A DNA stretch of 64,000 nucleotides, from the NCBI GenBank assembly GCA_029582155.1, contig CM055895.1, forward strand, positions 52,543,250 through 52,607,249, written 5' to 3'. The notes under the pieces are model-generated. The model did not search any database, was not told the origin of the DNA, and saw nothing but the letters and a program-made list of their open reading frames with translations. The translations under genes were made by a program, and so were the position numbers. This document shows, in pieces, positions 1 to 13,300 of the stretch; the first letter of the stretch is position 1, and the number at the start of each line of letters is the position of its first letter. Origin of the DNA: Panopea generosa. Taxonomy: Eukaryota; Mollusca; Bivalvia; Adapedonta; Hiatellidae.

Positions 1-1454
1 TCGCCAGCATACGATGTCATACTTAAAATTCAAAGACTAACTACCGTATTTTGTTGAAAGAGTAAGATAAGTCCAAATATTATTAGTGACTTAGAATGTC
101 AACTGTATTTTCACTTGTGACGAAATGAAATCAATGCTCATCAAAGGCTCGCATTCATTACTTTTCTTACAGTCACTAAAATTCATCTGCCATTCTGAGC
201 TACTAACCATGTAATTCTTATTTATTTAGATATATATATATTTTCCATAACATATTTTAAAACAAAACTAACTGTCGCATATAGCTTATCTAAAATTGTA
301 AGCGTCGCCATAAAATGCTGCTAGTTCATGAATATATTGATGGCATATACTTGGCTAGTTGTATATGATTATTGATTTAACACACGGAACGTAATAGATA
401 TTATCCAAATAGGACAAAACATATTTTTTCTATATTTCACATTAATGTAATAGAACATTACCTCAATATTCAATATTCAAAGAAATCAATAAAAAATAAT
501 AATAGTGAGTTCTTAAATGACGAAATGTTTAGTTTATGATTATGATAAAAAGTGGGGGCTCATTACTATGAGAGTGAGAAGCATTAAGACATGAATACCA
601 TAAGAATGCTCGGGAGCATCTGTAAAATGTTTATTTCACTCTTAAGTGCATATAAATTACTGTTTGGAAATGAAAACCAAATTCAATGAGCAAACTGTGT
701 TTTTTTTTGGAAGCTCAAAAGTTTGTCAAAAATACAAAACGTTTCCAATAAAACGATAACACTTGTGTTATTGTCCATTCAAATGTCTTTAACTCGGAGA
801 ACTATGAGACGGGGTGCGGGTCACGGATGAGCTTGGCGTTTTTATTTATGAAACATTCATATTTTTTTCCATTTACCATACATAAGCATTTTGAACTTGA
901 AATATAATTAAGAAAAATCTGTGATTTTTTTGTTCAATTAATCTGCCACAATGGGGAGAGCTGTAACTAATGGTGTAAAAACTTGTAGCCCAACCCATTT
1001 GCTTATGTTATGTTTGTAATTGTATGGATGGCTATATGTATATATTGTATAAAATATGATTAAACTAACTTTACTTAACTAAATGCTAGAACAATAACAA
1101 GGGATATGCCATGTATAATATATATAACTAAACAAACAACCGAGTGAAATAATTAAATTAACTTACTTAAAGTACAACCCTTCAAAGAACTCTCGCGGTT
1201 AGAAATATATAACTTCAACCTGTGAATGCTCTTTTGAAATGCATTGCGGTAGACGGATTTGGGTAACTCATACGGCACTGGCTTACGGCTGAACCAAGTG
1301 CTTGTATTGACGTCACACACAACAATTAATTTTGTACTGTTCTACATATAGAGACAAGCACTTCTGGAACATTGGATACATTACCAATGGTTCTAAATGT
1401 GCCTTGTTCCCATACATAGCCCTCTGTTAGCCTAATAAATGCAGAAAAAAACAT
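1..1454. other. AT-rich non-coding sequence, no gene seen
   Basis: No exon, transposase motif or tandem array could be recognised. If the channel gene begins upstream, this is intron of that gene. The ankyrin-repeat coding exons expected N-terminal to the first recognised channel exon were looked for here and not found. Confidence 0.5.
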
Positions 1455-1760
1455 GAGGTTGACCAGGTTGCTTTTTCACAATTTTGATGGTTTGATGGCA
1501 CCCCTTCATTTCAGACAATTTTACCCATGTGTTGCAGTGTATCACTACGCATCTTTAAACTGTTATAGCTTCATTAAACAGTTCCCAATGTCATCCAAAC
1601 TTAGCTGAAATCATGGAAATGTTCCAATGTTCTCATATGCACAAAGATATGACATTTTATGCTTTTTTAACAAAAAAAATGTTCTAATTTCTTGGGCGTA
1701 AGAATCTTGTTGCCGTCATGTAAGGGGAGGTAATTCTTACGTGAGAGCTTGAGTGGAATC
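1455..1760. repeat. Dispersed repeat, copy 1 of 2
   Basis: About 270 bases closely match 25355-25625. Shared runs include the stretch ending in atcactacgcatctttaaac and the later tgtcatccaaacttgg-like segment, in the same orientation. It lies next to a mariner transposase fragment on the minus strand, so it may be the non-coding end of that element. The family is not identified. Confidence 0.6.
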
Positions 1761-1958
1761 CACTACCAAACAAATTGATTTGGTAACTTTTGCGGTAAAA
1801 CGGTAACACGCTAACCTTCTCTGAATTAAAAAAACCAACAATTTCAGACGTATATGTACTGGTGCATTATCATGCAGTAAACGGACGTGTTGATATCCTG
1901 TGCCTTTTTCGATCATTTTTATAACAGTGTTCAACGACTGACTGTATTGAAATGACAA
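1737..1958 (-). pseudogene. Mariner-like transposase fragment
   Basis: Read on the minus strand, this encodes a short segment with LLHDNAPVH, the motif around the second catalytic Asp of mariner transposases. It is preceded by a TGYQHV-like stretch and followed by a hydrophobic FL segment, in the order usual for the family. Downstream the expected SPDLAP region is not readable in the same frame. Only about 70 residues remain, against roughly 340 for an intact protein, so this is a relic. Residue matching is by eye. Confidence 0.55.
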
Positions 1959-2311
1959 TTATTTTAAAACTAAGTTTAACCTGAGATTCATGTATATATC
2001 AGTGTCAAGGTAATTAATAGAACAACCCATGTGCTTCAATATCGATGTTTACTTCCACGTGATGATCGTGTTGTAGTCTAATACATATAACATATCGTAT
2101 AGCATAATGCAATACATACATGTAGTATCTACACTCATTCAACAATCTGACAAAAGAATTCCTCGGAAGAAAAAGAACATAAACAAGAATAAAATAGCAA
2201 CCTCAGTTTGTTTTATCAAGTATGTTTATACAGGGTAATGCAGTGCACGACATAACGCAAGCCCCGTACTACCGCCATAAACATTATTGTAATATCAATC
2301 AATATTAAACA

Positions 2312-4040
2312 AGTTACATGATTCAAAAGAATTAGAAATAATAACAACACTAAATGAGCTACGCAATTCCAAAGAAATAGAAATAATGAAACACTAAATA
2401 AGATACGTGATGCCAAAGAAATAGAAATAATGACTACACTAAATGAGCTTCGTGATTCCAAAGAATAAGAAAGAATGAAACACTAAATGAGCTACGTGGT
2501 TCTAAAGAATTAGAAATAATGAAACACTAAATGAGCTACGTGATTCCAAAGAATTAGAAATAATGACTACACTAAATGAGCTACGTGATTCCAAAGAATT
2601 AGAAATATCGAAACACTAAATGAGCAACGTGATTCCAAAGAATTAGAAATAATAACAACACTAAATGAGCTACGCAATTCCAAAGAATTAGAAAAAAATG
2701 AAACACTAAATGAGCTACGTAATTCCAAAGAATTAAAAATAATAATAACACCAACTGAGCTACGTGAGTTCAAAGAATTAAAAATATTGACAACACTAAA
2801 CGAGCTATGTGATTTCAAAAAATTAGAAATAATGACAACACTAAATGAGCTATGTGATTTTAAAGAATAAGAAATAAGGAAACACTAAATGAGCTACGTG
2901 ATACCAAAGAATTAGAAATAATGACTACACTAAATGAGCTACGTGATTCCAAAGAATTAGAAATAATGACTACACTAAATGAGCTTCGTGATTCCAAAGA
3001 ATAAGAAATAATGACTGCACTAAATGAGCTACGTGATTCCAAAGAATTAGAAATTATGACTGCACTAAATGAGCAACGTGATTCCAAAGAATTAGAAATA
3101 ATGACTACACTAAATGAGCTATGTGGTTCCAAAGAATAAGAAATAATGAACACTTAATGAGCTACGTGGTTCCAAAGAATCAGAAATAATGAAACATTAA
3201 TGAGCTACGTGATTCCAAAGAATTAGAAATAATGACTACACTAAATGAGCTACGTGATTCCAGAGAATTAGAAATATCGAAACACTAAATGAGTTACGTA
3301 ATTCCAAAGAATTAGAAATAAAACAACATTTAAATGAGCATTGTGATTCGAAAGAATTAGAAACAAGAACAACACTAAATTAGCTACGCAATTCCAAAGA
3401 ATTAGAAAAAATGAAACACAAAATGAGCTACGTGATTCCAAAGAATTAGAAATAATAATAACACCAAATGAGCTACGTGATTTCAAAGAATTAGAAATAA
3501 TGACTACACTAAATGAGCTACGTGATTCCAAAGAATTAAAAAAAAATGAAACACTAAACGAGCTATGTGATTTCAAAGAATTAGAAATAATGACAACACT
3601 AAATGAGCTATGTGATTTAAAAAAAAAAAAAAATGAAACACTGAATGAGCTACGTGATTCCAAAGAATTAGAAATAATAACTACACTAAATGAGCTACGT
3701 GATTCCAAGGAATTAAAAATAATAACAACACTAAATGAGCTACGTGATTACAAAGAATTAGAAATAATGAAACACTAAATGAGCTACGTGATTCCAAAGA
3801 ATTAGAAATAACAAAAAAAAACACTTAATGAGCTACGTGATTCCAAAGAATAAGAAATAATGACTGCACTAAATGAGCTACGCGATTAGAAATAAAGACT
3901 GCATTAAATGAGCTATGTGATTCCACAGAATTAGAAATAATGACAACACTAAATGAGCTATGTGATTCCAAAGAATTAGAAATAATGAAAATACTAAATG
4001 AGCTACGTGATTCCAAAGAATTAGAAATAATGAAAACATT
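2312..4040. repeat. 45-bp tandem array, about 38 copies
   Basis: The unit reads approximately aatgagctacgtgattccaa followed by agaattagaaataatgacta and cacta. Period is 45 bases with some 43-44 base units and substitutions. Because 45 is a multiple of three, both strands stay open over long stretches and give artefactual ORFs (a 15-residue NELRDSKELEIMTTL-type repeat on +, a SRSSFSVVIISNSLE-type repeat on -). The array stops about 170 bases before the acceptor of the first recognised channel exon. Confidence 0.95.
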
Positions 4041-4209
4041 GAAATGTGAAAGAAGGTATCAACCTATAACAGCAGGTAATATATATTAAGTTTCCTAATG
4101 CAAATATTCACATTTCGAAAAAGAGTGGGTATTAAAATGGTCGATATATCTCAAAATTATCAGTATATAACAATTTTATAATTCCAGTGCTTAATAATTT
4201 ATATTTCAG

Positions 4210-4377
4210 TTTGTTGCTCATCCGAACTGTCAGCAGCATATGACGAGTATTTGGTACGGGTCGGAGATGGGGTTTCTCCAATCTTTTAACTGGTTGAGAG
4301 AGAGTATCTACGCCATCATGTTTCTTCCCGCCATCCCATTTCTCTGTGCCGTCTATATCATCTTTCCAAACACAAAG
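4210..4377 (+). CDS. TRPC exon: pre-S1 elbow
   Basis: 56 codons, phase 0 at both ends, between a tttcag acceptor and an aag/gtata donor. It encodes [16 protein letters not shown], the hallmark TRPC motif just before the membrane domain, then a hydrophobic stretch ([19 protein letters not shown]) matching the pre-S1 elbow of the family. The preceding exon is not visible. Confidence 0.93.
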
Positions 4378-7300
4378 GTATAAATATATGTATTTCTAAT
4401 CATGCCCCGATTTATGCTATTTCTATTTTTAAAATTAATTTCTATAAAGCATATTATATATATTGTATGCAAAACTATTGAATGACCAAAGCAGATTCAT
4501 AGCAATATACTAAAGTATGCATTTTAATGATAATAATGATTTATTTTATGGTTCGTTTTTCTATAACTTTTTTATCTATATATATACTGGAACAGCTAAC
4601 CCGCCACATGTATCATATATATTTCAGCTTATCCCTCACCTGACATTTTATCAAAAGTAGCAATGCAATTTTCATGAAATTTGGACGTGAATAAAAAAGA
4701 ATATTAAGGATAACAATGATTAATCGGGCTACGTAAAATGAATACATAATTATCTGTTAATGGCGTGTACAAAGTTTAATAACGATACTCAATATTTTGA
4801 CGAATATATTGGAAATACACAAGTCACGACCGGGTTAGCTGTTCTGTTCAGTAAAGTTTGTTATATAGTAGGTAGTATGATTTAATACGTATGATAAGTT
4901 AGCTCACACCGTCGTTTCTTTATATTACAGTTGGGGTCAATAATGCGTTGCCCGGTAACGAAGTTCATCACGCACACTACGTCACACATTACCTTCCTCG
5001 TGCTTCTTGCAGTGGCTACATTCCGCCTATCAGAAAACAACGTTTCCATTACGTCCACTAAGGATCTTAACGAATCACACTTCGCCCACCTCACACAGTA
5101 AATATTTCTTTATTTGATTGGAAATGTTGGAATCACGTTACCTATAATGATTAAAAAATTTGCTCAGTTTTAAATTATAATATATAAAAAAGTAGTTAAT
5201 GGGCGGATCCAGGATTCCAGTTTAAAGGGGCGTACTTGAGGGGGAGGAGGGTGCAACACCAAATCTGAACAAGAACACCATGATTTTCAGTAAAATAAAG
5301 TGAATTTTACTTTACTACTAGAGTTAAAGAGTAGATTCACCAATTTGCTAAACATTGGTAACCTAATGAGTTTCGGTCATTTGTTATGCGCATCGTTGCA
5401 AAAGCAAAATCACTTCTAATGCAGAAACTACATTATAAATGTCATTTATATATGTTTTTTAGCATTATCCCGAAAGTGTGTTTGCCTATTTATTATGTGT
5501 ATTGTTACAATTAAAATGTGTACCTTCTGCGGAATAATATCGTATTTGCATAAATGGGCACCTAGTTTCAAATTTACCATAATTTATATATTTGTTTTCT
5601 TATTCCGTGTATTTTAGAAATTAAATATTTTATCATAAAGATTTTAATTATTTTCTCCAGCGTAATGACCGAGTAGCCAAGGAAAACGTCTGAGGAACAC
5701 TTACCTCTTGCTGTTTGGGTTGTGGGTTCGAGTTTAGCTCGTTATAAACATTTGTCAGTTTGTCAGCTACTTCCACCAGTTAATCTACTCAGATTCTTGT
5801 ATGTGCATTAAACACTGACCTCATATATAACCTGTAATATGTTGAAAAATTCATTAAACGCTATCCAAATAACACATGATGTACTTACTCCCCCTGTGTG
5901 ACCTAGATGCAAAATAAACTGACTGAAACGGTCAATACTTCATCTTAAGGTGTGCGTTTGTATTCATTTTTGACATCAGTAGTGGTGCATCGCAACTTAA
6001 AGTGCAATGAACTGATTGTATTACATTAAGCTGAAGCACGCCAAGAAATTAAAACCTTCATCGTTTTTTCACGGAATGGGTTATAAATGGGTTGTATCAT
6101 TAAAATATCATTTATACGTGAAGAAAATCAAAACAAAAATTCTTTTAATTACTTTATTTTTACATTTTGAACAAAATAATTGAATGGCATAATCTAAAAC
6201 ATGTCAAATATTATTTTTATAAAAATGCAATACAAAATTGTGTAATATATAGCATATTCCCTTTCATTATCTTCCATGGCTTCTGATAAAATGTGTTACA
6301 CGCCATAAGATGTACATCTTTCAGCGTCCTCGAGTTTTACAAGATTCTTGAAATATCAAACTATTCAAACATTTTACTACATTACGACATGATGACGATT
6401 TTAACTGAAGTCATTCTGCTATTTTTCATCCACAATAGCTTGTATGTAAGGTTTTAAATACATGTATGTCTGTTTACTTACATGTCCTTTGGCGCATAAT
6501 ACATTAATTTATAGATCTATTTATACTTACTTTGGAAATACAAATGCCTGTAATAATTTACTGAAATATGTTTAAACTATCATACCATGGTTTTTATTGT
6601 CAGTTGATAATAATAATAGTAATAATAAACATAATAATAATTATAATGATAATAATGTCTTTATTTAAACTCATTAAGTTTTATTTATAATATAAATGTT
6701 ATTTTGAATGTAGCCCTCTGAATAACACATTTAAAATCAATAATATCAAGATCACAATGTTTTACATAAAACATTTTTTGAAGCAGATACCAGCTAAAAT
6801 CTATACAATGTAAACAATGAAAAAGTGCGATATTTGATTTTCATGCGAAAGATGTTTTAGTAATCAGAAATTCTTTGTACACATATTTAAAAGAAGCTAC
6901 GTTATTCTGTTTTCTGATTGGTAAATCAAATTCCTTACGTAGATCCAAAAACACACTTCCTACAAGTTCCCCCTTATCATTTCCCTTATGTAAGACGTCG
7001 GTTTGTTCAAAATGGGTATGTAACTGGTTAGATATATGTCTTTCAAATATCTTTGATAATGTTGACAATATAAAAATAGGTCTAAAATTACCAAGATCGT
7101 TTTAAGGTCCATCTTTTTAAATTGGTAGGAAACACGCCTTTTCCAGTTTATCCGGAAATAAACCATGATTAATGCTACTGTTAATTAAGTTTGAGTTTGC
7201 TTTTGTATCAGTGTCTGAGCACAGTTTTAAAATACGTGGACCGATACCATCTTGACCAGTAGATTTTCTAATATTCAGCGAATCCATAATGTTCTTGACC

Positions 7301-10300
7301 TCAAAAGGGGTAATTAAATTGTTGGAAAATTCACTCTCTTTGAGTTTGTTATCTAAAGATGTTTTCAGATTTTAAATGTGTGTTTCTGTAAAGGCAATTT
7401 TGTAATCATGTCTGCCACATTTATGAAATAACAATTCAGTTTTTTTTCAAATTCTTGTAAATCGGTCGTGACATGATTACCAATGTTAAGTTTATTGACA
7501 CTGGTTCTGCCCTTATTGCTATCTGCAGATTAGATTTTTCTCATGTGTTTATTAAATGCGTAAAAGTTCAATTATTTCAAAAATACTTTCAAACCTTAAA
7601 CGTTGACTGAGAAGAATAAAGAGTTCCACAAGAAATGCTGGGAGCGATTGTTATCCAGTAACAATTCAAGATATGATAATGTTTGCTTTTGTTGTATAAT
7701 TTTACTTGAAACGATTTGTTAAATATTTGTACTCTAAATTAACGCTTGAAGTCTGTTTTATTTGTCATTATATCTGGTATTTAGGAGTCACAAGGCTTAT
7801 TGCACGTGGTTAAAAATAGAAATCTATTTAAGCCGTTGCTAGGAGAGGAATGTAGACCTTATGAACTCCATAAAATAGAATCTGTTATTTTCTTTTCTTT
7901 GTTGGGTCATTTTTTTAGATATTATATCAGTGGATAAAATTCGCTGATTGTGTAATATTTTTTTCTGTTTCAGGGAGGAAAAGAGTGAAAGCCTGCTGAA
8001 GGAGACTCTCCGACCTGCAAACACCTTATTAACACATGTACAGATTTGTATAGTATTTTGGATATTAGGTGAGTAAACTTTTTAATACATGTGCATATAT
8101 GTGTAGTATTTTGGATATTAGGTGAGTAAGCTATTCAATACATGTGCATATTTGTGTAGTATTTTGGATATTAGCTGAGTAAGCTATTTAACAAATGTAC
8201 ATATTTGTGTAGTATTTTGGATATTAGTTGAGTAAGATATTTAACACATGTATATATTTGTATAGTATTTTGGATATTAGGTGAGTATGCTATTTAACAA
8301 ATGTACATATTTGTATAGCATGTTTGATATTAAGTGAGTCTGCTTTTTAACAAATGTATATATTTGTAAATTATTTTGGATATTTGGTAAGTAAGCTATT
8401 CAACACATGTGCAGATTTATATAGTATTTTTGATATTAGTGATATTTAGCGAGTAAGCTATTTAACACAGGTACAGATTTGTATAGTATTTTTGATATTA
8501 GAGATATTAGGCGAGTAAGCTATTTGACGCATCTACATATTTGCATAGTATTTTGGATATTAAGCGAGTAAGCTATTTAACAAATGTACAGATTTGTATA
8601 ATATTTTGGATATTAGGTGAGTAAAATATTTAACGCATGCACATATTTCATTAATATTTTGGATATTAGGTCAGTAAGCTATTTAACACATGTACAGATT
8701 TGTATAAAATTTTGGATATTAGGCGAGTAAGCTATTTAACGCATGTACATATTTGCAAAGTATTTTGGATATTAGGCGAGTAAGCTATTTAACACATGAA
8801 CGGATTTTATAATATTTTGGATATAAGGCGAGTAAGCTATTATACGCATGTACATATTTGCATAGTATTTTGGATATAAGGCGAGAAAGCTATTAAATAC
8901 ATGAACGGATTTTATAATATTTTGGATATTAGGCGAGTAAGCTATTTAATATATTCATATATCAACGTGGTAGGGCAAATGATTTTAGCATAACGTAAAT
9001 GAGAACTTCAGCATCAGGTTTTTTGTGTGTATATTTATCTCAGCGTCTGTGTATCACATTATACTCATGAACAGGATTACGTTTTTGTAAGAGGGTAGTC
9101 CGGCGTGGCTTATTTTGTATTGATATCGTTTCGTTTTATGATGCGACTATGGAGATAAGAGCCGGATTGGATGGTCCAATAAGCCAGGCTATATCCTTAG
9201 TTGATGACCGTTCCTAGTTTGGGAACTATGTTATCACTTCTTTTGTATGTTTGTTTTGTACGTATTATGATTTTTTCCATTGATTGTGTTTGTACTTTTG
9301 CGATGACTATATATCTTTTGACTCATTGATACGTCTCCTGTAAACATATATATTTCTGATTGTTTTATTTGTACATACATGACAAGCATACATAATCAAA
9401 TGATATATCTTTAAAGTAGTTCAATTTCAACAAATATTTGCCTTACTATTAAAATAAATATTTCAGCCAATTATGTTAGTACATTTGGTAACTTTGTTCG
9501 TTATATATTATCTAAACATAGGAACAACTGATTTTACAATCAGTATGTTAAAATTTGTTTTTTTCTTCTATGAAACTAAGACAAAAAAATGTCCGTGATT
9601 GAAATATAATAAACTGCAATGTTACAATGATGGAAAACATTTCCTTTAGTTGTAAAACAAAGATTAACTGTAATTCTTTACTACAAGTTCATAAGTAACA
9701 TGTTATTTATATCTTATTACATATTGTATAAACACAATTGACGTTAGCCGTTATACAATAATAAGAACATTTGTGTCCTTGTGTAAAAACCTATGATATA
9801 TTTAGTTATCTCAGAACAATCACTGTTAATTCTAAGATTAATGTTTTGGGTTTTCAAAGTTACAAGATATCGTTCTGCAGATTTTACAATTGAGACCAGA
9901 AGTATAAGATTAAAATATCATATTTCAAGTCGCAATTATTACCATTTAACTCTTTAGAAAAAAGTTTTAATTCTTGTTTCTAAAGTCACTTAATGTATTT
10001 ATGTTATCGCAGCTGCACGCCATTTTGTTGCGGTAAAGTGTGCGTCTTCGGGCAGTTTTATTAATAATGTTGTCTGCATATCGTGTTTTGTAAATTTACT
10101 TCGGAATTCAAACTCTGTAAATGTAACGTATAAACGGTTCGTCAATCTAAACGCAGCTAGGAAAGCGACAGGGTGACGTATCGATCGTCACAAGCCTACT
10201 CTATACAGGAGTGCTGCAATGTTATTAACAACAAGTGATGGGGTTTGCGTGTGGTCAAAGATCAAATGCAAATGACTGACCATAGCATGAATGCCCGGGA

Positions 10301-13300
10301 AATGAGTCATGAAAAACATGTCAAAGTCCTTATGAATATTAACGTGTGTTTAAATATGGCCATAGTGTAACACAGTCATACAGTTGAATTGCAAATATAT
10401 TTTGCATGCGCGTGCATTGGTGTATGTATTATAACAATGTTTTATAAAGAAATCGGATTTAGTGTCGTTTAACTATCTAACTTGCAATTCGTTTTGGAAA
10501 TATAGCTGTATGATCAGAAACTGAATAGGACAACACCACCATGTTGAATCTATACTCATGGTATAAATGTTTTTTGTTTGTTTTATAAGTTGTATATGCT
10601 AATACCGTTCATTATTTTGAAAAAAAAAGTAACATGCAACTAACGATTATGCAGGAAAATGCCATAAAGTGACTGTTTTGTAATTTATACTGAATACAAA
10701 AAAAAAGTTATAAATGTGTTTAACGGAAGACTTAGGTATTCAAATGAAACAGCAATCAATACACAAAATAGTTATATATGTAGAAATAAAACAAACAAAA
10801 GAGGTGAAAACAGGTGTCCCCGCCTATTTAATGACAGTAGGAGAGTTTCAAATGAGAAAAGAAAAAAAGACAGTCAAACCTGTGCAAGCGGTCATCTCTA
10901 TATAGCAGCTAACTATCAGTCACATTTGCTATTTTTAAAATGTAAACTGTATTAAGCATCAGCCTGTCTTAAAATTCAACTTTTGTTCATTCTCTTGACT
11001 GGCTATTTCAGACAGGCTTGACTGTACATATCAAACAAGAAGCCAAATGACGGGGTAACCAAATCTGCATAAACGTTATTAATATAAATATAATATTCAT
11101 ATTCATATAACATAGTTCATTTATACAGAAGGAGTAGCAACAAGGGGTCGACCAAAGTATAGTCAGGAGCAACACTTGGGATGGGGGTGATGTAAGAAAA
11201 TATATTAAACAGGGTTGTAGCATGTAAAGGACACATCCATCAACATATAACTGCAATAGTGAATATAAGAAATAGTATGTGCAAAACATACATACAAAAG
11301 AAGCGACAATAGGGTGTCACCACCGCGGGCGGGTCGGTAAAAAAACACCATGGAGAGCTCACAACCAGGTTTACAGGTGCACCCAACCTTGCTCTTTCAC
11401 CATTGTCACATGTTCAAAGAAACAATGTTTAAAAACAAATATGAAGATATAACAAAGCAACCTTCAAACAATAACATTAACAAACCAAATGTTACTATAT
11501 TTTAGTAGATACATCTGCTTATCGGACTGGCAGGCAGGCCGTGTAATGTAAAAGAGCTATATAACACTCTACACAATCTTTAACTTACTTTCCCTGGATA
11601 TTCCTTGGTGCCAGGCATCCTCTTATGGATGAAATTGGCAATTAAATTGAGTGATGAAATGTACTTTTTATCAGATATACTATTTCGCCTAATCTACATC
11701 GAATAACATCATCGTGTGCCAATAAACTCTAAGGAAGTTGATTGCTCTTGGTTATTGCAGGAAAGCAAACAGACAGCTTATTAAAATTGATGGTATAACA
11801 ATTGTAACTAATAACATAACTATGTCGGCCTACACCACAATTTCAAATCTCTGTTTGCTTATTATCGTATCTAGATCATCAGTCTATCATATCTTGATAT
11901 AAGTGCGTCTGGAAAAGAAGTTTTGACCGAAGACGAAGTTAAATTTATCCTTAAATCTCCAGTTGCGGAATAAAAGCAACAAGATGGTGGTTTTGGGACA
12001 ATCTATACATGAATCAATATTTTTGTTTATTATTTCACAGTCACAAATGCTTTTTTTGTATTAATTTAGTAAACTACATTCATATTTTAAAAAGATATGT
12101 GTTATAGACAGTTTAAAAAAATGAAATTTTAGTGACCCACAAAAACTTCTTTAAACTTTCTACCAGAGCAGAGAATATTAGGGCTTTTAGCTCATGCATA
12201 ACAGCAATTATTTAGAAGCGTATAAATGAGTTTCATGTTAGCAAACATACAATTATGAATCGATGCATTCTTTTCCCCCGGATTTATGCCAAGGTATAGC
12301 CCTGCTTATGTCGTCGTGATCAAGCTTTGCAGTGTTGATCACCGCCACAATTATCATACGCCACAGGGACTACTTTTTATTCCTCGAATATAATTTTTCA
12401 TGTATATCATATATGCAAACAGAAATAAATCAAACAATAGAAATATATTGCGGACATTGTATTATGTCATTACTAAAATTGTTGCATAAAATACACCAAA
12501 CGCTTCAATACTATCAATCAAATTAGGGAGGCGTATGAATATTTATACACCGGCGTATGAATATTTATATACCGGCGTGTGAATATTTATGAAAGCCCTG
12601 CTATCAGTACTTTCAAGTACTTTGATTAATTTATAATTGATAATCTAATTTATTTAATATATTTCATGCTGTTATTTTTCTATTAATTGTTTACTTGATG
12701 TTTTAATACATTTTTTCATTCTTGTCATATATTCTATCATTCTCAATCAGGTTAGCTCTTTATATTTGTTTAAATGAATCAAATATCATACATTCTCTTC
12801 AATAAGTTGTATATACTATATATATGTATATATTGATTTCTTAATGTATTTAAAGCGAGTCAATATAGCTGGTGTTGTGATCGTACGACCGATGGTAATC
12901 GGAAAACCTCTAATGTGACAATTTGATACTTTTATATCGCCATCGGAATCAGCAGTTTTTAAACAGTGGATGGCAGACATTAAAAGACGGTTAATTCATG
13001 TTCCCTACAGGAAGAGACAGCGATGAAGCGAACAAAACACAAGTCATAAACAATGAATACTATATAAGCCTTAATGTTCAGTCTTTATTATTAAGATGCA
13101 CGCGCGCGCAAATTCGAATTCGCACGATTTCTGAAAAAAGGAGGAACTATGTCATGTGGACTACTAAGCACGTGTTAAAGGAAATTGACATTAACAACAA
13201 CAATTAGCCTCAAATTTGCCACTTTTATTTACCATCTGTCTTTTATATTCTGCAATATTGTCAGACAATTTAAGCAGACACGATTTCTTAGTTTTGTATT

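Noticed and set aside
2216-4016. Serine-rich (SRSSFSVV) and NELRDSKELE repeat ORFs
   Set aside because: Both strands of the same 45-bp array are open because the unit is 15 codons long; one locus cannot sensibly encode both and neither resembles a protein.
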